64,000 nt of DNA, from positions 186,001-250,000 of the forward strand of contig CAVQWR010000006.1 of assembly GCA_963717695.1 (NCBI GenBank), in the 5' to 3' direction. The DNA comes from CAIWHR01 sp963717695. GTDB taxonomy: Bacteria > Pseudomonadota > Gammaproteobacteria > Burkholderiales > Casimicrobiaceae. This document shows positions 54,527 through 63,631 of this stretch, piece after piece. A program made the translations under genes and the position numbers. The notes beneath the pieces are model-generated. The model was given only the letters and a program-made list of their open reading frames with translations, did no database searches and was not told the DNA's origin. Numbering within the stretch: position 1 is the first letter of the stretch; each line of letters starts with the position of its first letter.

Positions 54527-55065
54527 GCGCGGCGATCGTCCGCCGCAGCACGCAGCAGATGCACTGCCATGTAGAGGCCGGCGGCAGCGAGCAGCACGAA
54601 TCCGGGAACCATCAGCATCTGCGCGATCCACACCGGCATTGCGAGGACCGCCGAGGTCTCACCCACTTCGCGCAGCGCGAGCGCGCCTGCGGTCGTGCGC
54701 CACGCGATCAGCGCACCGAAGAGCCCGACCAGCAGCGAGCCGACGGCATCGAGCCGCGCGACGGTCCGCGGCGAAAGCCCGTGCGTGAAGAAATCGACCT
54801 TCACGTCGCCGTTGACGAGGTGGCAGTAGGCGAAGAACGACGCGGCCGCAAACGCCGCGCACATCTGCAGGAGCTCGACGTCGCCCGGGAGCGGTGCCGC
54901 GAAGAGCTTGCGTCCGGCGATAGACACGATCGACATCGCGACGAGTGCGACGAAGACGAGGCCGCCCGCGATCGCGAGCTGCCGGGAAAGGGCCAGCAGC
55001 ATCCGTCCCGCCGGCCCGAATCCGGAGCGACCGAGCGGGGGCTCGTCCTGCGTGACGTCGGTCAT
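54523..55065 (-). CDS. TRAP transporter small permease DctQ
   Basis: 180-aa four-helix membrane protein: GLVFVALVAMSIVSIAGRKLF, the conserved PLPGDVELLQMCAAFAAASFFAYCH, DVKVDFFTHGLSPR, and a final helix MVPGFVLLAAAGLYMAV. Translationally coupled to dctM. 27 bp after iorB, so the transporter belongs to the ior transcript. Confidence 0.9.
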   Translation of the reverse strand: MTDVTQDEPPLGRSGFGPAGRMLLALSRQLAIAGGLVFVALVAMSIVSIAGRKLFAAPLPGDVELLQMCAAFAAASFFAYCHLVNGDVKVDFFTHGLSPRTVARLDAVGSLLVGLFGALIAWRTTAGALALREVGETSAVLAMPVWIAQMLMVPGFVLLAAAGLYMAVHLLRAAADDRRA

Positions 55066-55092
55066 GGCGCGTCCGCAACCGCAACGCCGGTA

Positions 55093-56673
55093 TCAGACAC
55101 GAGCGCGACTGCGCGCCGGCGGCGCGCTGGCGCGTGGCATGAAATGGATGCGCTGCGCAACGGCGGGCCTCGGCGGCGCGCCGTGGCGAGCCAGTGCCGC
55201 ATCGAGCGCCTTGCCGCCTTCGTCGGCAAGCGCAGCCTCGCGCGCGTCGCGAATGGCCGCGGCACGCGCCGCCGCGTCGGCGTTCGCGGTCGCGAGATGA
55301 TCGAGGATGTGCGCGAGATTGGCCTTGCCGCGCGCGTTGGTCGCGCCGTAGCCCTTGACCAGGCGGCCGCACAGCGCGATTTCGTACGCGCATTCCCAGC
55401 TTTCCGGCAACGCTGCCTCCAGCACCGCCAGCCAGCGCTCGATGCCGGCCTGCTCGTCGCGATAGCGCGACCCGCGTCGGCGCAGCGGACGCAGAGCGGC
55501 CAGGCTCCGCAGCATCAGGAATCCGGCGACGCTGTCGGCACGCACGTGCAGCGAAAAGGCGAGCGCTGGCTTGCCGCGCGCCTGCCGGCGGCGGTCCCAC
55601 GCGGCAAGGCGATGCGCAAGCGCGGGCGGCAGCAGCGAGCCGATCTCCTCGGCGCCAGGCCCGAAATAGTCGACGATCCGCACGATGTCGGCGACGTCCG
55701 CCGCAGCCTCGCGCCGCACTCGCGCGAAACGGGACGCGCGGCACTTCAACTGCGCGACCCGGATCACGTCGTCGTAGGCCATCCACAGCGCGAGGAACCG
55801 CGCCGCCTCGCGCGTCAGCGCGTGACCGTGCCGGCCCGTCGGATCCGCGGCGGATTCCGCGGCGGCGATCCGTGCGAGGCGGGCCTGATAGAGCTCCGCA
55901 TACGCCGCGTCCTGGAACTCGACCTGGCGGGTGATGCCGGCCGCGACAATTTCGCGGGTGGCCACGGGAAATGAAGCGGCGCCGCGCATCGCGTATTCCG
56001 AAACGGCGGGCGCAGCGCCGGCGTCCATCAGAGCACGCACAGCCGGTCCCGTCATCGCCGCGAATCCTCGCGCGAAGCCGGCGAGGCTTTCGGCCGCGCC
56101 GCGCGATCCGGTGCGGATCACGGCCTCGTAGTCGGCGCGCGCGAACGGCAGCACGCCGGACGACGCAATGGCGCCGAACATCACGGCACTCACCACCGTT
56201 CCGGCCGCCCGCGCTTCCTGCCCCATGTCGAACGTGTGGAACGCGCGGCTTTGCGCGCGCACCACCGCCAGCAACGCTTCCGAATCGAGGCGGCCGTCCG
56301 CGATCGGCATCTTTTCCGCCGTCGTCAGCGTACGGCCCGACGACGCGATCGTCGTCGTGCGATCGGGACTTACCATGCCCGCCTGAACGATGCGTGCCGC
56401 CTCGAGGAGCTCCGATGCGATCGCGAGGTCGATGCCGCCGGGCACCGGCAGCAGCGACAGGATCGGCTGCCGGCCGCCGAGTGCTTTCGCCGGCTGCGGC
56501 CACACTTCGACGTAATAGGTCGTCGCGCCGGTGCGCTGCGCCACGCCCGGAATCGACGTGCTCTGCGCGGGATGGCCCGCTCCGTTCGCAAGATCGACCA
56601 GCCACTCGGCGAGCACGCCGCCGCCTTCGCCGCCGAGCGCCGCGATCAGGAGCGTGATGGGCCGCATTGCCAT
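55093..56673 (-). CDS. iorB: Indolepyruvate ferredoxin oxidoreductase beta subunit, long form
   Basis: 526 aa: N-terminal gamma-type domain (ITLLIAALGGEGGGVLAEW, AQRTGATTYYVEVWP) followed by a long C-terminal domain (about 200-520; DUF6537-like, with LHVRADSVAGFLMLRSLAAL and YGATNARGKANLAHIL) found in the proteobacterial long IorB. With IorA it converts arylpyruvates plus CoA to arylacetyl-CoA. Start ATG 56673 (MAMRPITLL), 2 bp behind the iorA stop. The reading frame is intact, unlike iorA. Confidence 0.9.
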   Translation of the reverse strand: MAMRPITLLIAALGGEGGGVLAEWLVDLANGAGHPAQSTSIPGVAQRTGATTYYVEVWPQPAKALGGRQPILSLLPVPGGIDLAIASELLEAARIVQAGMVSPDRTTTIASSGRTLTTAEKMPIADGRLDSEALLAVVRAQSRAFHTFDMGQEARAAGTVVSAVMFGAIASSGVLPFARADYEAVIRTGSRGAAESLAGFARGFAAMTGPAVRALMDAGAAPAVSEYAMRGAASFPVATREIVAAGITRQVEFQDAAYAELYQARLARIAAAESAADPTGRHGHALTREAARFLALWMAYDDVIRVAQLKCRASRFARVRREAAADVADIVRIVDYFGPGAEEIGSLLPPALAHRLAAWDRRRQARGKPALAFSLHVRADSVAGFLMLRSLAALRPLRRRGSRYRDEQAGIERWLAVLEAALPESWECAYEIALCGRLVKGYGATNARGKANLAHILDHLATANADAAARAAAIRDAREAALADEGGKALDAALARHGAPPRPAVAQRIHFMPRASAPPARSRARV

Positions 56674-56675
56674 GC

Positions 56676-58837
56676 CTACGGGCGCTGGAACAGCCCGATC
56701 ACCGCGCCGCGCAGGCGCGACGCGACGCGGTCGCCGCCAGCCGGGGTTGCTGATCACCTCGGCGCGGTAGAACGACGGGCACAACCTCGCCGCATGCGCG
56801 TTCTCGCCGCACAGACCGCAGCCGACGCAGCCGTCCAGCACGGTCGCCACCGGATCGACCTTCAGCGGATCGGTGCTGTCCTTGAGCGAGAGGGTCGGGA
56901 CATCCGGAAAGGCGGATGCAGGAGTGATCGCCCGAGCAGGTGTCCTCGTCGACGCCGTACTTGACCCGCACGCCGCGCCGGCCGGCCTTGCGCTGCGCGG
57001 CCCGCCACGGCTTGACGCGGCGCTGCCGCTCGAGCTGGCACTCGCCTTCGGCGATGATGACCTTCAGTCCTGCGAAGTCGGTGGTGAACGCCTCGTCGCA
57101 GCGCGCGCCGCATCGGTATCGACGCGGTAGCTGTCGACGTTCTGCAGCCATTCGACGCCCATGCCGCGCAGCGTGCGCTCGATCGACTGGTTGCGGTGGA
57201 CGAGGCTCGCCTCCTTGTCCGGCGCGAGCGCCTTGGCGGCGTCGCTCGGCGTCGAGAGGATGTCCTGCGTGCCGGTCGCCGACGTGTAGCCGTTCTTCAG
57301 GATGAGCAGCACCGCGTCGTCGCCGTTGAAGAGGGCCGACTGCACGCCGGTAAACGAGGCCGTTGTGCCAGAAACCGCCGTCGCCCATGATCGCGAGCGC
57401 GCGCCGCGACATCATCGGCGATACGCCGGCGCGGCTCGCGAGGCTCATTCCGTAGCCCAGGATCGAGTGTCCCGACGAGAACGGCTCGAACGACGCGAAC
57501 GAGTGGCAGCCGATGTCGGCTGCGATGTGCAGGCGGCCGATGTCCTGCTGCAGCGAGCTTCAGCGCCGCGAACACGGGCCGCTCGGGGCAGCCGATGCAG
57601 AATTGCGGCGGTCGCGCCGGCAGCGGCGCGCCGAGCGCTCGTGCGACCGCGGCGCGGCGTTCGTCCGTTGCGGCGAGCCACGCCTTCCCCGGCGCGATCG
57701 CGACGTCGGGCGCCGCGCGATCGAGGAAGGCGGCGAGCCCGCGCGCGACGATCTCCACCGTGTATTCGCCGGCCATCGGCAGCAGGTCCTTGCCGTGCAG
57801 TGCTGCAGCGACGTCGTGCCGGCGCAGGATCGCGAGAATCTCCTGCTCGATGAATTCGGGCTGGCCCTCCTCGACCACCAGCACCGCGCGCTTGCCGGCA
57901 CAGAAGCCGACGATCTCGTCGGGCACGAGCGGATACGTGACGTTGAGCACGAGCATCGGCAGCGCGCTCGCGCCGAAGCCGTCGGCGACGCCGAGCTGCT
58001 GCAGCGCGCGGATCGAGCGTGTTGTAGAGGCCGCCCTGCACGATGATGCCGACGTCGTCGCGGCGACCGGCAAGCGTTTCGTTGAGCTTGTGCACGGACG
58101 ATGTAGCGGCGCGCGGCCGGCAGCCGTTCGTCGGTCTTGAGCTTCTCGTGCCGGTAGGTCGACGGCGGATGCGAAAGACGCGTGTAGTCGAATGCGGCGG
58201 GATCGTCCATCAGGTGCCGCGTCGACACCGCCGGCGCGACGTTGTCGCTGCAGACGAAGCTGCCACGCACGTGGCAGGCGCGGATCCGCAGCTGCAGCAT
58301 CACCGGCGTGTTCGCCGCCTCGGACAGCGCGAACGCTTCCTCGACCATGCGGACCATGTGCGCGAGCTCGGGACGCGGGTCGACGAGGATCAGCGAGGAC
58401 TTGAGCGCGAAGGCGTAGGTGCGCTCCTGGATGACGCTCGCGCCTTCGCCGTAGTCCTCGCCGACGACGATCAGCGCGCCGCCGGTGACGCCGGGCGATG
58501 CGAGATTGGACAGCGCATCGGCGGCGACATTGGTGCCGACGATCGATTTCCAGGTGACGGCGCCGCGAAGCGGATAGTGGATCGACGCGCCGAGCATCGC
58601 CGCGGCCGAGGCTTCGTTGGCGCAGGCTTCGACATGGACGCCGAGATCGGCCAGGTAGTCCTTCGCCTGCACAAGGACGTCGAGCAGGTGCGACACCGGC
58701 GCGCCCTGGTAGCCGCCGACGTAGGCGACACCCGATTGCAGCAGCGCCTTGGTGATCGCGAGGATGCCCTCGCCATGGAACAGCTCGCCCTCGCCGCGGC
58801 GCAGCATTGCGACTTCCCGGCTGAACGAGACTTCCAC
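56676..58837 (-). CDS. iorA: Indolepyruvate ferredoxin oxidoreductase alpha subunit (seven apparent frameshifts)
   Basis: Large TPP/Fe-S subunit, about 718 aa when pieced together. Recognisable in order: GEGILAITKALLQSGVAYVG, QGAPVSHLLDVLVQAK, the alpha-domain GGALIVVGEDYGEGAS, the TPP domain (FCIGCPERP, DIGCHSFASFEPF, AIMGDGGFWHNGL) and two C-terminal 4Fe-4S motifs (DEDTCSGDHSCIRLSGCP, DGCVGCGLCGEN). The frame changes at about 58096, 58014, 57554, 57353, 57100 (here -1 or +2), 56898 and 56733; the others are one-base insertions. GTG 58837 starts the protein about 35 nt after the predicted transcript start. Either a locally error-rich assembly or a decayed gene. Confidence 0.85.
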
Positions 58838-58859
58838 CCGTTCGTCCCCGCGGCCTTTT

Positions 58860-58873
58860 GTTTGATATCAAAC
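58860..58873. promoter_or_regulatory. Palindromic operator at the iorA transcription start
   Basis: GTTTGATATCAAAC, a perfect 14-bp palindrome, covering the predicted +1 of the ior-hmgA operon and 22 bp before the iorA start codon. TTGATATCAA-type dyads are commonly bound by MarR-like regulators. No regulator gene is adjacent; repression by blocking the start is inferred. Confidence 0.65.
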
Positions 58874-58879
58874 ATTCCC

Positions 58880-58908
58880 ATTATAGGGCGTTCGCCGGAG
58901 GACCTCAA
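58880..58908 (-). promoter_or_regulatory. Sigma-70 promoter of the ior-TRAP-hmgA operon
   Basis: On the minus strand TTGAGG (58908-58903), 17-bp spacer, TATAAT (58885-58880), a perfect -10 and a 5-of-6 -35. The palindrome at 58873-58860 follows immediately. It is the only strong promoter seen before the nine same-strand genes from iorA to hmgA; the 113-bp gap before the MBL gene could hold a second, weaker one. Confidence 0.7.
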
Positions 58909-59062
58909 CCGGAGCCTCCCCTCTGCCGCGGCCATCGCGCGGCCTCCGCGGGATTGCCGCGACGCCGGGTGTGCGGCCGGTAGCGGTGAGCGCCGCGCGG
59001 CACGTTGCGTGGCGGTTGCCGGCTGCCTGTCACCTGCGCCACCCGATCGGACGGAGAGCCCC

Positions 59063-59495
59063 ATGCGAACCCTTCCCGCCCTGACTCTTCTTGCGCTTGC
59101 TGCCGGCGTCGCAGCGGCACAATCCGTCGAACCCTTGCCGAAGATCATGCACGGCACCTGGACTGCAGTCGTGCCCAACGTCAGGACCTTCACCGACACG
59201 TTTTCCGTCACGCTCGACGGCCCGCCTCAGGGCGGCGCGCTGGCCGGCCGCCTCACGCTGCGCGGCGGCGTCTGCGGCGCGCAGAACGAGCCCCTGACCG
59301 GGACCTGGGATGGCACCGAGTTGCGCCTGGAATCGATGGTGCGGCCAAACGTCAACGCACAGCGCCCGAATGGGCAATGCGGGAACGGTCGCGTCACGTT
59401 CGTCCCTGAAAGGTAAGGCCGGCCAGCCCGGCTTCGAAGGCGAGGGCACCCGGGACGGATCGCCGTTGCCGTCGCAGATCACGCTGGGCCCATAG
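59063..59495 (+). CDS. Small secreted protein (apparent frameshift)
   Basis: About 143 aa. Signal peptide MRTLPALTLLALAAGVAAAQ. Then a beta-rich domain (MHGTWTAVVPNVRTFTDTF, GRLTLRGGVCGAQNEPLTG, TWDGTELRLES). At about 59405 one extra C ends the frame early (117 aa); in the shifted frame it goes on to GFEGEGTRDGSPLPSQITL, which reads as a natural ending. ATG 59063 follows GGAGAG. No family recognised. Divergent from iorA. Confidence 0.65.
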
Positions 59496-59676
59496 CGCGG
59501 CGGCGGCCCGCTTCCGCTCGGGCCAAGGCGCGTTGCGGTTCCTCCGAACCGCCAACTCCACTAAGATAGCGCCGGACCAGCATGCGCGATCCCGCGTCGC
59601 GCCCTCCGACACGACCGGAGCAGCGCGCCGGACGATTGCGACACGATCCCATCCATCGTCATCTCGCGAGCCGCCC

Positions 59677-61477
59677 ATGACCTCTGCCTCGATCCCGCTG
59701 GCCACCGAAACGCGTCGCTGGGGCTGGCTGCCCGCAACCGGCACGTGGCAGTACTACGCACTGCTCGGCGTCGTCGGCATCCTCGTCCTCGGGCCGCTGG
59801 GCGGCGTCGCGGCCGCGTACATGAACTTCTCGCTGGGGTTCTTCGTCGGCGGCCAGGTGCTCGCCGGAATCCTGGGCTCGACCGTCACCTACGGGTACGG
59901 TGCGCAGGGACGGCACGGCGCGAACTACATGCAGACGACCGCGGCCTCCGTCGCGGGAATGAGCGGCATGGCGGTGGTCATCCAGGCGATGACGTGGATG
60001 GGGATGCCGGCGCCGCCGATGTGGCAGCTCGTCCTCTACATCATGTGCATCGGCATGTTCGGCGTCGGCGTCGGCATGCTGTACACGCCGATCCTGGTCG
60101 ACCGGATGCAGCTCACGTTTCCCTCCGGCCTCGCGGTCGCGAACATCCTGCGCGCGCTGACCGACCCCGTGCTCCTCCGGCAATCGGTGTCGCGGCTCTT
60201 CGGCGGCATGGCGGTCGGCGCGGCCGGCGGCATCGGCGTCGCCAAGATCGGGTGGCTGGGCGCGACCGACCTGTCGACCTCGACCTTCGGCGCCGGAATG
60301 ATCGTCGGCGCGCGCATCGGCATCGCCGCGATCGTCGGCGGGCTCGCCGGCTGGGCGCTGATACCGTACTTCATCTCGATCGGCTGGCTGCAGCCCGACG
60401 AGCCGTTCCGCAAGATCACGTTCCTCATCGCGCTCGGCATGATCCTGGGCGCGGCGGTCGTCGACGTCGCGCTGATCCTCTACCGCGCCTGGCAGCGCTC
60501 GCGCGAGGTCGCGGCGGCGCCCGTGGAGCAGGAGGACTGGAAGCGCACGAACACCGGCGGCTGGTGGCCTGGGTCGTGTTCTGGGGCGTCGCAATCGTCG
60601 TGGTCGGCTCGCAGGTGCTGCACCAGCCGGTCGGTTATCTCGTGGTGGCCGTGCTGCTGGTGTTCGTGTTCGTGCTGGTCAACGGCATCTCGCTCGGCAT
60701 CACCGACTCGAATCCCATCTCCTCCGCGTTCGTCGTCACCGTCGTGCTGATGGCCGCGCTCGGCCTGCGCGACCCGGTCGATCGGGATGATGGCCGCGAC
60801 GGTGCTGCTCGTGTCGACCAGCGAGGGCTGCGACATGCAGCAGGACCGCTCGACCGGCTGGCGCCTCGGCACGAACCGCACGATCCAGTTCCGCTTCCAG
60901 GTGGTCGGCATCGTGATGGGCGCGGTCCTGGCGGTCGTGTTCGCGAAGCTCTTCATGAGCGCGTATCCGGTGCTGACCCTCGACCAGACCACGATGCCCG
61001 CCGACAAGCAGCCGGCGCAATGGGCATCCGCGATGACCTACAAGTTCGTCGGCGTGCTGCGCAGCCTCACCGACGACAAGCCGTACCAGCGCACCGCGAT
61101 CTGGGTCGGCCTCGCGATCGGCTTCGTCACCGAGTTCCTGCGCAAGTACATCAAGTCGCGCGACAGGTACAAGGCGTTCGTCGCCGGCAGCCGCACGGGT
61201 TTCGTCACCGACTTCATGCTCGACGCCGCGCGTGCTGCCCTCGCCATACGCGTCGTCGTTCGGCGGCTTCCTGAATCTCGCGACCTCGGCGTGGTTCGCG
61301 GCCGGCGGCGTCGTCGCAAGCCTCGGCACCACGCTCGCGCAACGCAAGCAGAAAGCCTCGGCGCTGCCCGAGGACATGAACACGGCGTCCCTCGTCGGGG
61401 GCGGCCTCATCGCCGGCGACGCGCTGGCCGCCCTCGGCCTCGGCATCTACGGACTGCTTTCCACCGTGCTCGGCTGA
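59677..61477 (+). CDS. OPT-family oligopeptide transporter (three apparent frameshifts)
   Basis: Multispanning membrane transporter, about 600 aa when joined, of the OPT superfamily (peptides or metal chelates). Start ATG 59677 (MTSASIPLATETRRWGW). Conserved-looking parts: GGVAAAYMNFSLGFFVGG, GANYMQTTAASVAGMSGM, QLTFPSGLAVANILRAL, and in the second half FWGVAIVVVGSQ, SIGMMAATVLLVSTSEG and DMQQDRSTGWRLGTNR. Frame changes at about 60558 (-1 or +2), 60777 (+1) and 61230 (+1). The final helices end IAGDALAALGLGIYGLLSTVLG. Stand-alone gene; substrate unknown. Confidence 0.85.
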
Positions 61478-61569
61478 CGCCTTCCCTGCGGCGTCGCGTG
61501 CCCGGCGCCGAATTGCGCACGAACCGGCGACGCCCCGCAGCTGCGGGCAATTCCCTGCGCCGCACGGGG

Positions 61570-61598
61570 TTGACATTTGCTGCCTAGGCAGCCATATT
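61570..61598 (+). promoter_or_regulatory. marR promoter with operator in the spacer; predicted leaderless start
   Basis: TTGACA (61570-61575), 17-bp spacer, CATATT (61593-61598). The spacer contains GCTGCCTAGGCAGC (61579-61592), a perfect 14-bp palindrome and the likely MarR operator; a further GGCAGC/GCTGCC pair spans the -10. The ATG at 61605 lies 6 nt after the -10, so transcription would begin at or next to the start codon. Autorepression is inferred. Confidence 0.65.
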
Positions 61599-61604
61599 GC
61601 TGCC

Positions 61605-62156
61605 ATGACAGTGATTGCCCCCTCGAAGCGCGCTGCCCCGGAACGCCGCACCGCGCAGGCGACCACGGCGCGCGCGCGGCGCCCCGTCTCCGCGCACCCC
61701 GGGGATCCGCAGTTCTACCGCGGCGACGATTTCAAGGTCGAGGAGAGCATCGGCTACCTGCTGCGCACGCTGCGCATCCACATGGATCGCGCCACCGACG
61801 ACGAGATGGCCGCCTACGATCTCACCGGTGTGCAGTGGCGGCCGCTCCTTGCGCTTCATCTCGGATTGGGCGACACCGCCGCCGAACTCGCGCGCATCGG
61901 CTGTGTCGATACCGGTGCCATGACGCGGATGCTGGATCGCCTCGAGGCCAAGGGGCTTCTGCGGCGCAATCCCTGCCGCAACGACGCGCGCGTCATGCGC
62001 CTCGCGCTGACAGCCGAGGGCGAACGCCTTTGCCGGAAGATTCCCTACGGCCTGTCGCGCGTGATGAATTCGCTGCTGCGCGGCTTCACCGCCGCGGAAG
62101 TCGACACGCTCAAATCGCTCGTCCGCAGAATGCTCGCCAATGCCGAACACCGCTGA
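61605..62156 (+). CDS. MarR-family transcriptional regulator
   Basis: 183-aa winged-helix repressor. Basic, disordered N-terminus (about 1-40), then the MarR core: DLTGVQWRPLLALHLGLGDTAAELARIG (recognition region), CVDTGAMTRMLDRLEAKGLL and the wing RNPCRNDARVMRLALTAEGE. No Shine-Dalgarno sequence precedes ATG 61605. It heads the efflux locus and overlaps nodT-like by 17 bp, so it probably represses its own operon and is released by an exported aromatic compound. Confidence 0.92.
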   Translation: MTVIAPSKRAAPERRTAQATTARARRPVSAHPGDPQFYRGDDFKVEESIGYLLRTLRIHMDRATDDEMAAYDLTGVQWRPLLALHLGLGDTAAELARIGCVDTGAMTRMLDRLEAKGLLRRNPCRNDARVMRLALTAEGERLCRKIPYGLSRVMNSLLRGFTAAEVDTLKSLVRRMLANAEHR

Positions 62157-63612
62157 TCGCCGGCAGTCATTGCGCACGATCGCGACCGCGTGTCTCGCGA
62201 CCGCGGCGGCGCTGGCGCTCGCCGCGTGCGCACCGATGCATGCCGCGCCTGCGCCCGAGGCACGTCTCGACATCGCGTCGCTCGGTGCCAAGCCCGCGGC
62301 CGTCGACTGGCCGCGCGAGGACTGGTGGCGGCGCTACGGCGACGCGCAGCTCGACGCGCTCGAGACCGACGCGCTCGCGGGAAGTCCGACGCTTGCCTCC
62401 GCGCGCGCACGCGTTGCGCGCGCCGACGCCGCAGCCGGCGTCGCGCGTGCCGCGCTGCTGCCGAGCCTCTCGGGCAACGGCACGATCGACTACCAGCGCT
62501 ACTCCGAGAATTACATCTTTCCACCGCCCTACGCCGGCAACTGGAGCGCCGACAGCCGGCTCACGCTCGACTTCGTCTACGAGATCGATTTCTGGAACAA
62601 GAATGGCGCCGCGCTCGCGTCCGCGCTGTCGCAGGCGCAGGCGGCGGACGCCGACGCGCAGGCCGCGCGCGTGCTCTTGACGACCAACGTTGCGCGCTCG
62701 TATTTCAACCTGCAGCGGCTGTTCGCGCAGCGCGAGGTCTCGCGGGCGACGATCGCCCAGCGCGAGGACGTCGTGCGGCTCACCTCCGACCGGTTTGCCG
62801 CGGGGCTCGACACCCGCGTCGAGGTGCGCCAGGCCGAAGCCGCGCTGGCGACCGTCCGCACGGAGCTCGCGCAGTACGACGATTCGATCGCGACGACCCG
62901 GCACCAGCTCGCGGCGCTCGTCGGCCGCGGACCGGAGCGCGGCGAGTCGATCGTCGCGACGACGCCCGCGCATCCGCCGGCGACGGCGCTGCCCGCCGCA
63001 GTTCCGCTCGACTTGGTCGGCCGCCGGCCCGAGATCGTCGCGTCCCGGTGGCGTGCCGAGGCGGCCGGCAGCGACATCGAAGTGGCGCAGGCGATGTTCT
63101 ACCCCAACATCAATCTCGTCGCGTTCGCCGGCCTGCAGTCGATCGGCTTGTCCAAGCTCTTCGAGGCGGCGAGCGGCATCGCGGGCGTCGGGCCTGCGAT
63201 CCACCTGCCGCTCTTCGAGGGCGGACGCCTGAATGCAAACCTGCGCGGCCGCGAGGCGGACCAGGACCTCGCGGTCAGCACGTACAACCAGGCGGTGATC
63301 GACGCGGTCCGCGACGTCGCCGACGCCCTCTCGTCGATCGACCATCTCGCGCGGATCGCCGCCGAGCAGGAAAAGGCCCGCGTCGCGACCACCGACGCCT
63401 ACAACCTCGCCGTGATCCGCTACAAGGCGGGCCTCGGCAACTACCTGACGGTGCTGACCGCCCAGACGCAGCAGCTCGTGCAGGACCGCCTCGACGCCGA
63501 TCTCAAGGCGCGCGCCTTCGAGCTCGACGTCAATCTCGCGCGCGCTCTCGGCGGAGGCTTCGCCGAACCTGCCCGCGTCAACGTCTCCGCCGCACCGAGC
63601 ACTGCGCACTGA
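62140..63612 (+). CDS. NodT-family outer-membrane efflux lipoprotein
   Basis: 490-aa outer-membrane factor. Lipobox ALAACAPM (acylated Cys at about residue 30), then two OEP repeats with the NodT marks WPREDWWRRYGDAQLDAL, ARAALLPSLSGNGTIDYQ, DLVGRRPEIVASRWRAEAAG, FYPNINLVAFAGLQ and YKAGLGNYLTVLTAQT. ATG 62140 lies inside the marR end. Works with the following membrane-fusion protein and an inner-membrane pump expected beyond the window. Confidence 0.93.
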   Translation: MPNTADRRQSLRTIATACLATAAALALAACAPMHAAPAPEARLDIASLGAKPAAVDWPREDWWRRYGDAQLDALETDALAGSPTLASARARVARADAAAGVARAALLPSLSGNGTIDYQRYSENYIFPPPYAGNWSADSRLTLDFVYEIDFWNKNGAALASALSQAQAADADAQAARVLLTTNVARSYFNLQRLFAQREVSRATIAQREDVVRLTSDRFAAGLDTRVEVRQAEAALATVRTELAQYDDSIATTRHQLAALVGRGPERGESIVATTPAHPPATALPAAVPLDLVGRRPEIVASRWRAEAAGSDIEVAQAMFYPNINLVAFAGLQSIGLSKLFEAASGIAGVGPAIHLPLFEGGRLNANLRGREADQDLAVSTYNQAVIDAVRDVADALSSIDHLARIAAEQEKARVATTDAYNLAVIRYKAGLGNYLTVLTAQTQQLVQDRLDADLKARAFELDVNLARALGGGFAEPARVNVSAAPSTAH

Positions 63613-63631
63613 GACTGCCCGAGGATTCCGG

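Noticed and set aside
860..61230. Programmed frameshifting as the cause of the broken frames
   Set aside because: No slippery heptamers or downstream structures shared between sites, and the genes affected are unrelated.
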